NCBI GenBank assembly: GCA_043228905.1 | Contig: JBHGNT010000007.1 | Coordinates: 992,001-1,056,000 of the forward strand | Source: Azolla caroliniana | Lineage: Eukaryota > Polypodiophyta | Reading direction: 5' to 3' | DNA length: 64,000 nucleotides | Shown here: piece by piece, positions 54,704 to 64,000 of the stretch | Position numbering within the stretch: the first letter of the stretch is position 1 | Layout: each line of letters opens with the position of its first letter | The notes under the pieces: generated by a model | The model's input: the letters and a program-made list of their open reading frames with translations, nothing else | Database searches by the model: none | What the model was told of the DNA's origin: nothing | Program-made: the position numbers and the translations under genes

Positions 54704-55896
54704 ATGGTGGAGATAGTGAAAACTCAAAGTATTAACAATATTGGTGTACCATACCCTAACCTAGCGATCTTGCTTAAAAGATGATAGAGAATGTTAGAGA
54801 AACTATGTCTACTAAATTCTTGATAGTGACACTTCAAAAACCAACTTACTTTGACTAAGTGTATACACTTTCATATCTTCGGGTAGATATGAGGATACAA
54901 TTGATATTACTATATATACATGGAGAAAATTAACCACTTTGACCATTAGAAAATAGGAATTGATATTTCTCTCTAAGGAATAAATAGTTGATGACTCAAC
55001 AAGAAGTCCACAATTAAGACATTAGAAACATTAGCAAAGCTATACTAATGTATCTACTATCAAACTCATTCTAGGAATACATAGGGTTTCTGAGTCATAT
55101 TCAAAATATGGACAAAAAACTTATTTAATATGAGAAATATTTCTCAGATAATAGAACAAAGCTATACCCATGGGCAATTGAAATGTAACACACTCACTCT
55201 TGGAATACATAGGATTTCTACTTCATATTCAAAAGACGGCCAAAAAACTTACTTAATATGAGAAATATATCTTAGATAACAGAGCAACAACTAGAACCTG
55301 ATGATTTTAAAGCATTCAAAGCCACATACATTTTCCACACCGTGTTATTGGTGAAACCCATCATTGATTTGCTAGGAAATTTTGAATCTGTTGAATGAAA
55401 TACACATCCATGCCAAACTAGCAGTTTACATAGGATTGAAATAACAGAACCAAACACTATAGACAGTAGACGTGGCTGAGGTTTTCACAAAAGAAAGGAA
55501 ATCTGCTTAGGACAATAGTAAAACCAAAACTACATGTCCATAGGTTCTATCTAAATTTGTCAAAGAATGTGGTGCTCTACAATATGGTGAGTCAATTCAT
55601 CCATCAACAAGTTTTTCAAAGACAGCCAGCCATTTTATGTTGGCAATGGTCCTCTATCCAAGTAGAGGGTGTCTTGTATAGTAAAAATTAGTTCATAATC
55701 TAACATTACAAACATAAGAGGCCCAGGTGGGCAGGTGAGATAGAGTTAGTTTCATCCATGATGAGGTTCCTTCATCTGGAGGGTAGAAATACATGTCAAC
55801 AATGTGTCTCAACAAGGTCAACAAGCACCCACCACTGTAACGAATGAGTACATGAATGAATTCCCAAGTTTTCTCTTTTCCAAATTCACAAGCAAA
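54704..55896. other. Intergenic DNA
   Basis: No gene recognised. A diverged direct repeat around 55070-55160 and 55190-55280 shares 'ggaatacatag(g)g(t/a)tttct' and 'cttaatatgagaaata'. The right end probably includes the 3' UTR of the AT-hook gene. Confidence 0.5.
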
Positions 55897-56490
55897 TCAT
55901 AGAGCCATAACAGCATCTCGGCTCGCTTCTACACTCGATACCTTGCTTTCCATCTCTTTAACCAACACCCCTGAACCTGGCCTCCTCACCTCTTCCAGAG
56001 GCGTAGGTGACACACAAGTATCCAGACCATTACCGATGCATGGCCGAGGTTCTATTGCATTAGATTTCTCTATGGGATATTGTAAAGCTGCAACATTCTC
56101 CTCTCTTTCAATGAACTTTGAATTGGGCGCAATATCATTCGCTTTGCATATCGGGGCCGACAAAGTTGGTTCAAAGACTGCACCCCTTAATACAGTTTGA
56201 GAGTTACCGACTCTTACAGTTAAGAGATAACCTGCATCAAATGATCCATCTAATACTCCGTGAACTTGTTGACCCACAAAAGCACCATCTAAAGGAGGCA
56301 ATACATTAATGACTTCATGTTGTTTCTTCTTTGTAATTTTCCGGGCCCTTCCATCCACACTTTTCGGGGTAGCTCCATTCTCTCCTATCGATGATATGAG
56401 TTCTCGATTCTTTGGTGGGCGGCCTTTCTTACGCTTGGGTGGAGCCACTTCGACCATATCAGCTAGCATTACTGGATTCTGTTCATTCAT
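55897..56490 (-). CDS. AT-hook protein with a conserved plant C-terminal module
   Basis: The ATG at 56490 opens 197 residues. Residues 17-27 ('PPKRKKGRPPK') form an AT-hook, whose Gly-Arg-Pro core binds the minor groove of AT-rich DNA. Residues about 70-125 ('GQQVHGVLDGSFDAGYLLTV' then 'GNSQTVLRG') match a small plant family of AT-hook proteins such as Arabidopsis At5g54930, as I recall it, whose role is little known. Nuclear location is inferred. The frame extends 49 codons upstream to 56637, but those residues do not resemble the family and are probably intron or 5' UTR. A donor-like site near 57989 suggests a long 5' UTR intron. The C-terminus (130-197) is not conserved as far as I can judge. 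Confidence 0.8.
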   Translation of the reverse strand: MNEQNPVMLADMVEVAPPKRKKGRPPKNRELISSIGENGATPKSVDGRARKITKKKQHEVINVLPPLDGAFVGQQVHGVLDGSFDAGYLLTVRVGNSQTVLRGAVFEPTLSAPICKANDIAPNSKFIEREENVAALQYPIEKSNAIEPRPCIGNGLDTCVSPTPLEEVRRPGSGVLVKEMESKVSSVEASRDAVMAL

Positions 56491-57989
56491 CTTTGACTTC
56501 TCGAATTGTGATATGCATCCATACAAGCAAAGAATAACTTTAAAATCTATAAGCAAAAGACTACCAGAGTTTTGCCATATCAATTGCACACGTAGTGAAG
56601 CTACCATTACAGACTTTTCATTATTCACCATTCTCATTTTACAAGTAAAGAATTAACTGTAACAGATACAGCTACAAAAGACTAGCAATCTAACTATCTA
56701 CACAAATAGGTGCATTGGGTTTTTTGTTCATTCATAATTCTTTTTGTGAACTGTGAGAATCATACAAGCAAAGAAAAACTCCAATACATATAGGTTCAAG
56801 AAACTAATAAATTCTCACCATATCTAAGGGTTTTCTTAATTCACCACTATTTATGATTGTCTTTTCAAGTTGTGATATGCATACAAGCACACTAGCAACT
56901 CCAATATATATAGATACAAAATACTTATCATTCTCTTTAAGGACTGCAATATGCATATAAACATATTTACAAAATACTATTTATTCTTTTTCTGACTGCC
57001 ATATAGACGTAGGGATAAAGTAACTACTAACATTAATTTATATTGCAAAAGACTCACAGATTTTTCAGCATACGTTCGGAGATATGGATTTTGTATGCAA
57101 TTGAGCAGCCTCTACATTCTTTTCACAGAAAAACTATTGCAATTGCAACTAACTATGATTGTCAAGTAAGAAATAATATTTAAAGATTTCATCTTGTATA
57201 AAAAATGCGTGTTTCAGAAAATATCTACATTGTCAATGACCGCAATAGTCATTCCAATAAGCAGTCATGCCAAATTTAAACATGTTTTGTTTCACATTCT
57301 AAATTTCATTCAACAAATATTTTATCTTCAAATAGAATTCAGAGGACCTTTGTGTTCGAAATTCTCTAAATTTTCAATCACAGGACACACATTCTCATCA
57401 GAACAAGTTTCTCGATACAAGGGATTCGAACCAATAAATTCAGATATGCAAGGGAGAAGGATGAGCCAAAGGTAATACGTCAAAAGCCAAAACTTTCATC
57501 TTTTGCAAAAGCTTCTTAATTTCTATGTTACTCGAACTTTCTTTCCATAGAAAAAACTGAGAGCCATCAAAAAGAAATTACGAAAGGATGGAAGAAAGAG
57601 GGAAATTTTTTTATAATTAACATGTAATAGTAGTTGTCAGATATGAAAAGTTGGAAAGAGTAATAATTATCAATGTTTAAGCTCGCTCTGTTCTGTCTAT
57701 AGAACAGAGCGTCATAGCCATAACTGTGTCACATAGCCCAAACACAGAAATTAAAAATCCACAAGCAAAAAAGACTATATCTCTTCAATTTTGCAGTTCA
57801 CGAAGAATTATATTTAGAGGAAGAGTAAACAAAAAAACAGGGACTTAAAAAGACCGGAAATCCAGAAACAAAGATTTTTGTTTAATTACAATTCCAGAAT
57901 TATACGATATAGAAAGGAAGTCCAGAATGACATTGTCTGGAAGAGTTTGAGGACATGAGTAGAAGAGGTAAGAAAAAAGAAAGACATAC
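56491..57989 (-). other. Probable 5' UTR intron of the AT-hook gene
   Basis: AT-rich, no protein motif. The donor would be 'ATACAG|GTATGTC' (GT at 57989-57988). Several acceptors are possible, for example 'TGTTACAG' near 56655. Confidence 0.4.
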
Positions 57990-58165
57990 CTGTATATGAA
58001 TGAAATGTACATAGATATTTCCAAGCTTCTTTTCTGTTTGTGAAGCTAAAATCTGTATTGGGTTTTGTACGAGCTTTTAACAAATCCAGAATCGAACCCT
58101 TGCACAATTTGCTTCTCTGTGATAAAAAGCCCAGAAAATATTTACTCTGTGCCACTCTGCATATG
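57990..58165 (-). promoter_or_regulatory. Probable 5' UTR exon of the AT-hook gene
   Basis: Non-repetitive sequence ending in a good donor. Upstream on the minus strand is 'aaggttaaataaagaaagccc', a possible promoter region. Inferred from the splice signal only. Confidence 0.35.
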
Positions 58166-58216
58166 GAGGTTGGGCTTTCTTTATTTAACCTTATAGAAAC
58201 CCTAAGGTTAAAAACA

Positions 58217-58242
58217 AATAATAATAATAATAATAATAATAA
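58217..58242. repeat. (AAT)n microsatellite
   Basis: About eight AAT units. Confidence 0.95.
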
Positions 58243-59991
58243 TTCAATTGACCGTTACACACAGAAAGTTATATAAAAAATAAAGAAAAATCAATCCACA
58301 TTTCCTTCAAAGGTTTTGATAAACTAGAAGAAAACATGAGAACCTTAGTAGCAATATGTATTTTAAAATCAATCCATTCGTTCAATTATAATACCTCATC
58401 CGATCAGTTTTCTCGAACGATAAACCTTGCATATTTAATCACATTTAGCTTCTCTCGAGGCACTAAGAGGCATAGAGAAAAAGGTGAGTATATATATACA
58501 TCAATGGTCGAGAGGTATAATGGAAGATACATTAGTATGTATTTGATCGTATCGTGTCATGTGGTGTGTGGTTTGCTTTGTCATTTGTCCCACACTCTAG
58601 CATTGCCATACTTAACTTGGCAACGATATATTTTGGGCTCACGAAAAGGCGTAAGACAGTAGTGTTTCGGCAATCTTTCCCCTCAATTATATAAATCTTC
58701 CTTCATGTGTGAGCCATGGTTTAAGTTGTCTCATGTCAGACACACCCCCATCATTACCCAATCAATAATATGTTAGGTCATGTCATTCCAACACCCTAAT
58801 GCAATAACATTATGGCGTGACTAGGTTTGCATCTTTTTGGGTTTTCATGGCTTTGGCTTTTGCCTATACTTCATAATGTTACTTAGAGTGAATCGACATC
58901 CTCAAGATATTTTTCGAAATATTCTTACTCAATTACAACCTATATATGCCCATTTAACTAAGCACAATTAAGTGGTGAGTGCTTGTGTTGGGCAAAGTGA
59001 ATATATAGCCATTTTCTACGACAACTAACAAAGAAATGGGGGATAGAGGGATTGGCTCAAGGATTTATATTAAGATGAAGTACACAATATTAAGCCAAGT
59101 AATTTGTGACAATATCCATATTACTCGGAGTACTTTTTTAGTTTATCAAAAAAATAATATTACTAAAAAAACCTAGAAGTTTTGATATCCATATTACTCG
59201 GATTACTTTAATGTACTGGAAATATTATCATTTTTAGTAACTTGCAAAACCATTAGGAGAGATACAATTTGGGGAGTTGCAAACTTAATTATGGCTTACT
59301 TAGAAACTAATTCATTATTGCTGTGCCGAATGTAATGTGATTAGCATTGCAAATTGCATGGTGCTTTTGTAATTAGAGTGATCGTGATTAGAGCCTAATA
59401 TACATGAATTCATGTAGGCATGGATCTCTAATAAGAATGAAAGATTTATGTCCACCTGAGTTTGAATGATTGAGCATTAAAAAATATAAAACTCATCATG
59501 CATTATCCAATATTTCATTTATGCTGAACACTGGATACTTTATCCTTATGCAAATTTTCTCACTTGTAAGGGATATTTCAGCCAAACAAAATAAGCTGGC
59601 CATTTGATTAATCCTATACGAGCAAAATTAAATCTCTCAACGATTCATCAAAACAAAATAATATCATGATTACAATCCGACGAAAACAAAATGCAAGACT
59701 TTCGAGTTATAAACTGCAGAACACAAGGTAAAAATCATATAATATTATCTCAATAATGACAATGTGATCACACAAAATGCTATTCAAGTTTAGAGCCAAT
59801 CCCATGAAGTACTTTGTATTACTTATGATTAGCTCTTGCATTCTAGTTTTTCTATCAAGTACAAAAATTGGATTTGGATTTCCTACAAACTATGTTTAGT
59901 GGTTACCATAGCAAAAGTACAGAATATCTTATAATTTTAGGTTCATCCACATGTATTGCAACTTACAACTAAAAACTAGATGGGGATAGAA
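58243..59991. other. AT-rich intergenic DNA
   Basis: No gene recognised on either strand. Confidence 0.55.
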
Positions 59992-60367
59992 TTATGAGTG
60001 TTGTCGATTGATAAGATACATCGGTGTGGATGTTGAATTGAGCTCCCAACAACTATCTATAATCCCTTGACCATGACTTGCACTAATTGGGTGACCAGGT
60101 ACACGAGGAGAGAATCTTTCAAGATCCCAAGGAGGAACCCAATTCACATTCTCTTCCCCCAATTGTGCATGAAAAAGTGTTTTAAACTTTTCTACTTTGA
60201 ATACCATAGAGACACACACACATCTCATCCACAACGCCTTTGAGAATCTTTACCATATCATACTCATTCCTAGTATCCATGTTTAGATTCTCCAAATTCT
60301 CTTGTACAATGCCCACATTTCCCACACCTTGGGCATACCTTATAAACACTTTTCGAAACCTTATCAA
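59992..60367 (-). pseudogene. DUF3444 C-terminal remnant, frameshifted
   Basis: The minus strand encodes 'EYDMVKILKGVVDEM' (about 60262-60218) and then, in another frame, 'FKVEKFKTLFHAQLG', 'DLERFSPRVPGHP' and 'GIIDSCWELN'. Together these follow the C-terminal half of DUF3444, the domain that ends many plant J-domain proteins. The frame change falls in a (TG)n run near 60220, suggesting repeat slippage. The N-terminal half of the domain is absent. It lies 160 bp downstream of the J-domain gene on the same strand. Confidence 0.65.
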
Positions 60368-60524
60368 TGTTTATCAAATGTGAGAAAACGTTTAGATTCT
60401 CACTTGTATAAGCACTACTGAGCTTGACATCACTGCAAGCTATGAGAAGCTCACATCTAACTAGACCAAAGTATCACTTGAGGAGATTGAGCCTCAAACC
60501 AAGTCATTTGCAGTTTAAATGGCC

Positions 60525-62159
60525 TCAAACCTTATTCTCTTTATGCCCTTTTTGTTTTTTTATACAAGAAACTTCCTCAATGTCAGCATCACATGAATCG
60601 GAACTTCTCTTTTTTTGTATTTGTCTCGAACAGTTTGACCTTTTCATAAGATTGTCAAAGGCTTTTCTAGCCTGAGCGGCTTCTTTTGCACTAACCTCCT
60701 CTTTCTTTACCTTTTTCTGGCCCTTCCTTTTAGCCTCTAATGGTTTATTTGCTTTAGGTATGGTGGCTTCCGTTTGTTCCTTCTGGCCTTGTTGGGTTGC
60801 ATGCCCTCCAAACATGTTTATTTCCTTATTTTCTTTTCTGTTATCATGGACAAATGTTTCACTAGCCTTTTTTCCATTTCTACTCGATTGAGAACCATCT
60901 TCCTTCTTAAAAGGTTGAGGTTCACCTTCATTTCTCTTCAATTCCGATGGTAGTGTATGGGTCTCTCCCTTGTTAATATTACTCTCACTTTCTACATTAC
61001 TTGTTTGGCTATGAACGTTTCCTTGGTTTTGAAACTCAGTTGTAGTTTCCATTTGTTCTTTCTGGCCTTGTTGGGCCGTATGCCCTCCGAACATATTTGT
61101 TTCCTTATTTTCCTTTCTGTTATCATGCACAAATGTTTCACTAGCCTTCTTTGCGCTTCTACTCAATCGAGAACTATCTTCCTTCTTAAAATGTTGATTT
61201 CCACCTTCATTTCTCTTCAATTCCGATGGTAGTATAGGGGTCCCTCCCTTGTTAATGTTACTCTTCCTTTCTACATTACTTGTTTGGCTATGAACTTCTC
61301 CTTGGTTTTGAAACTCGGTTGTACCTGGCTGAGGATAGACTTTAGGTGGTTTTGGCCAAACAACTGATCCTTTAATCGAGCCAATCTCTCTCGAAACGAA
61401 ATGTCTATAGCACATAGGGCAACACATGTCTTTATTGATGTGGATCCTCTCATACTCAAGCTGCATCCTACAATATGGGCATACCGTCCAAAATGTTCCG
61501 ATGCTTGAAGCATGAGGAGGCATCATTGGAGGTTGCCAATTAGCATGATTTTGACCCGGACCATAGGCTTGACCTTGACCATTAGCATAGCCTTGTCCTT
61601 GACCAAATTCTTGCCCTTGTTGTTCACCATAGCCTTGTCCTTGACCACGTCCTTGACTATAGCCGTGAGCATTACTTCGACCATGAGAATCTTGACCTTG
61701 ACATGGGGTGGTAGTCCTTCGCTTACTTCTTTGAGAATTGACTGAAATGTTTCGCATTGCCACATTGCATTTTGCATCATATGTGGCCTTTTTCACCTTA
61801 TCAGAAAGAATATTCCAACCCTCTGATATGTACTTAAAAGCCGCCTCAGCACCAAAAGTCTTGTTTTTGTCAGGGTGCAAGAGAAGTGCGAGCTTTCTAT
61901 ATTGCTTTTTTATGGAATTTTCATCAGCATTCAGGTCTACTTGTAAAACAGAGTACCAGTTTATATCACCTGATCGATGCTTCTCATGAACCGCCATGTG
62001 CACATCTACTATGCATAACAGATGGTTTAAACCGTGTAGTTCGGGATAAAGCTTTTTCGCTTTTAACGCAAATTTCCTTGCACTTATTACATCTTGTTTC
62101 TCCAGCATAGATTCAGCTATGATCTTCGATCTCTCAGCTTCCCCTTTGTTACAATCCAT
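60525..62159 (-). CDS. DnaJ (Hsp40) family protein, 544 aa, plant type
   Basis: The ATG at 62159 starts 'MDCNKGEAERSKIIAE', the usual N-terminus of this plant family. The J domain spans about residues 66-128 with the HPD motif at 95-97 ('LLLHPDKNKTFGAEAAFKYI'); J domains stimulate Hsp70 ATPase. A Gly/Gln/Tyr-rich stretch (163-205) is followed by a zinc-ribbon-like segment with Cys 227 and 230 ('CPYC') and 247 and 250 ('CPMC'). Residues 280-372 and 373-465 are a 93-residue tandem repeat. The C-terminus is Lys-rich and may be a nuclear signal. The usual C-terminal DUF3444 is missing from the frame, although a broken piece lies downstream. No intron in the coding part. Confidence 0.88.
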   Translation of the reverse strand: MDCNKGEAERSKIIAESMLEKQDVISARKFALKAKKLYPELHGLNHLLCIVDVHMAVHEKHRSGDINWYSVLQVDLNADENSIKKQYRKLALLLHPDKNKTFGAEAAFKYISEGWNILSDKVKKATYDAKCNVAMRNISVNSQRSKRRTTTPCQGQDSHGRSNAHGYSQGRGQGQGYGEQQGQEFGQGQGYANGQGQAYGPGQNHANWQPPMMPPHASSIGTFWTVCPYCRMQLEYERIHINKDMCCPMCYRHFVSREIGSIKGSVVWPKPPKVYPQPGTTEFQNQGEVHSQTSNVERKSNINKGGTPILPSELKRNEGGNQHFKKEDSSRLSRSAKKASETFVHDNRKENKETNMFGGHTAQQGQKEQMETTTEFQNQGNVHSQTSNVESESNINKGETHTLPSELKRNEGEPQPFKKEDGSQSSRNGKKASETFVHDNRKENKEINMFGGHATQQGQKEQTEATIPKANKPLEAKRKGQKKVKKEEVSAKEAAQARKAFDNLMKRSNCSRQIQKKRSSDSCDADIEEVSCIKKQKGHKENKV

Positions 62160-62351
62160 GGCTTTCTATTTATTCCTTATTACTCCTGATCATGCATGAG
62201 TCGAGGCATCTCAGGGGGGACGTTTGGAAACCCTAATTTCCATCAGAGTGGCAAATTCGTACGACAAGAAAACAAAACCCTAGGAAAGAAATGATATACT
62301 ATTATGAGATCATGCTATAAAAATAAAAACAGAGGAGAGAGAATTTGTTAC

Positions 62352-62520
62352 CTTGGGATAGAGAAGGCTGGGTCTTGTAGATGGAGAATGAGCAGAGGTC
62401 AAGATGATGGAAAGCCCAAACCCTATTTTTGGATTTTGGGTTTTCCCTCCAAATGGCAGAGAGGAGGAGGGAAAAGCAAAGACAGAGAAAGCAAAAGAGA
62501 GTGAGAATGGAGATACATAC
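62352..62520 (-). promoter_or_regulatory. Probable 5' UTR exon of the DnaJ gene
   Basis: The minus-strand 'ATCCCAAG|GTAACAAATT' is a strong donor at 62351, 190 bp upstream of the ATG. An acceptor such as 'GATCAG' near 62185 would give a short 5' UTR intron. Inferred from splice signals only. Confidence 0.35.
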
Positions 62521-62989
62521 ATACATAGAAAAGAAAGAGGGCTCTAGAGACTCTCATGTTTGTCATGTTTGTCACATGTATTCATAAGTTTCTTCTTCGT
62601 CGTCCGAGTGCCCGCTTACATACATCTAGATGTCGGGAACACCATTCAAGCACTCCCGTGGATACGACACTTTCCAAACTTTCACTCCTTTTGACAAACT
62701 CTTTTCTTGCTTTGATATCCAAGAAAAACATGTGTCATACGAAGCAAATGTAAGCGCAAGCTTGTGGGAAATCGGCTGTTATCCTAGACCTTGACACAAT
62801 AGGGATGCGTGTTGCAATGTAAACCACCTAAAACAAGCACAAACCACCTATGTTGTGGAGATGGAAGCCACATAGGACCGGTTTGCAGGTGGAAAATCTT
62901 CTGCAAGAATGTGGTCAAGCGCATAATGCATGCCTGAGACGGGATTATGATAAGCAATTGGACATGAAGGAGAGCTTTGAGATTCTAGC
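62521..62989. other. Intergenic DNA
   Basis: No gene recognised. A 72-codon plus frame at 62850-63068 overlaps the start of the LINE fragment in another frame. Confidence 0.45.
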
Positions 62990-63973
62990 GTTTTTTTCTA
63001 TTCGAGGAAGAAAGCAAAATCCTAAATGCGGAGATCAAAAGATTAAAGGAATGCTCGTTCATTTGTAAGCTACTTGGTGGTAGGCCCAATAGAGGTATGG
63101 TTCATGACATGTTGCAAGTACGTTTGATGGATAGGGTCCCATAGATAAAGAATGTGGATAATATGGGACAAAATTTCTTTCACATTGAAGTGGTTGAGTG
63201 GGGTGATGTATCATAGATTATTGATATGAAATTTGTAGAGCTCAAATATGGAAGAGCTCTTTTGTTGGAGTGGCATGCTAACTTCAATGTTATGGAAGAA
63301 GCCAGGAAAATTGGTAATCCCAGGGTGATATCTATGGTATTTCCAAATATTCCGAGGCAGTTATACCCCTTGATGCAAAAGATTGGCACAGTCTGTCCTT
63401 CAAAGGAAACCATGGTAGACAAAATCAGGGACTTCCCTACGATTAGGGTTCTTGTGCAAAGTTTTTCTACAATCCCCACTATAATCCAGGTGCATGATGT
63501 GGAGGTAGGACTGATAGATGTGGAAGCGAAATATGAGGGCCTACTTGGCCAATGTTTCTATTGTAAAAAAAAGGGTCACATTACTAAGGAATGCCCAAGG
63601 AAGATCAATAGAAACGTAAGGGGGGAGAAGGTTAAGGGGCCGATTGTAGCAAGAAGGAAACATGGCTACGCCGCATTTAGGTTTGAGAAATACTTTTGAG
63701 GTGTTGAAGGAAGAGGACCCATTACATGATCGAAGGACTAATAATGTTGAAGAAGTGGTAGTGTGCACACCCAATGTCTTGCTAAAGTGGAAGTATTGGA
63801 TTAAGAGCAGTGAAAGAATGGTTACACAATGGAAGGTGTCAAGAAATCTCACCCATCACTTCCGAAATCCAAAAGCTACAAGAGTGGAGACAAGGAAGTA
63901 TGGAAGCAGATGTCGGAAAAGGAGAAGTTTGGCAAGGGGTGCAGATTTAGCCAGCACGCTCTCACGAGATTGA
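62990..63973 (+). mobile_element. LINE ORF1 fragment (DUF4283 and CCHC knuckle)
   Basis: Fragments 'FICKLLGGRPNRGMVHDML' (about 63054) and 'NMGQNFFHIEVVEWGDV' (about 63155), then an open frame from 63226 with 'MKFVELKYGRALLLEWHAN' and 'FPNIPRQLYPLMQKIG', follow the DUF4283 RNA-binding ORF1 of plant L1-type LINEs. The zinc knuckle is 'CFYCKKKGHITKEC' (C-x2-C-x4-H-x4-C, about 63550-63592). After 63660 the sequence continues in another frame with 'NTFEVLKEEDPLHD'. Stops upstream of 63226 and the frame change show it is defective. Reverse transcriptase, if present, lies beyond the window. Confidence 0.7.
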
Positions 63974-64000
63974 CTTATTTGTGTCATGAGGAAGCCCTAG

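Overview
The window is nuclear DNA of a land plant. It holds the end of a plant-type pentatricopeptide repeat (PPR) gene, a plant AT-hook gene with an apparent 5' UTR intron, a plant J-domain gene, spliced genes with ordinary GT-AG introns, AT-rich intergenic DNA with many microsatellites, and much nested Copia and Ty3/gypsy retrotransposon sequence. The wording of the PPR C-terminal E region resembles the expanded PPR families of ferns and lycophytes, so a seed-free vascular plant is my best guess. I could not test this.

Layout. 0-0.4 kb: 3' end of a PPR gene. 4.6-8.7 kb: a decayed Ty3/gypsy element on the minus strand (gag, zinc knuckle, protease, start of RT), with a 1,256-bp solo LTR inside gag that is flanked by an exact 5-bp target duplication. 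10.4-11.4 kb: a probable three-exon gene of unknown function whose first intron carries a MITE-like inverted repeat. 12.4-12.8 kb: a small putative secreted protein built partly on hexanucleotide repeats. 12.8-23.2 kb: a head-to-tail tandem segmental duplication. Each unit carries a two-exon gene for a secreted protein I do not recognise; unit A is intact and unit B has two CGA-to-TGA stops. 25.3-40.2 kb: a Copia nest in which an older element (LTR end, decayed pol, 3' LTR) is split by a 9-kb Copia element, itself split by a 3.1-kb non-autonomous LTR element with two identical LTRs. 41.7-49.05 kb: a nearly complete Ty3/gypsy element of an unusual lineage. 51.5-53.3 kb: a very decayed Copia element. 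55.9-58.2 kb: an AT-hook gene. 60-62.5 kb: a J-domain protein gene whose usual C-terminal DUF3444 survives only as a frameshifted remnant downstream. 63-64 kb: a LINE ORF1 fragment.

The insertion order can be read from the target duplications. The old Copia came first, then the 9-kb Copia (TSD ATTTT, LTRs a few per cent apart), then the non-autonomous element (TSD TGGCG, identical LTRs). The last must have been mobilised by proteins made elsewhere. Host genes are few and do not form an obvious pathway. The most unusual items are the identical-LTR non-autonomous element, the duplicated secreted-protein locus, the repeat-built secreted peptide, the unknown spliced gene, and the Copia polyprotein with a long C-terminal extension.

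All family assignments were made by reading motifs. Splice sites, TSDs and identities were counted by eye.
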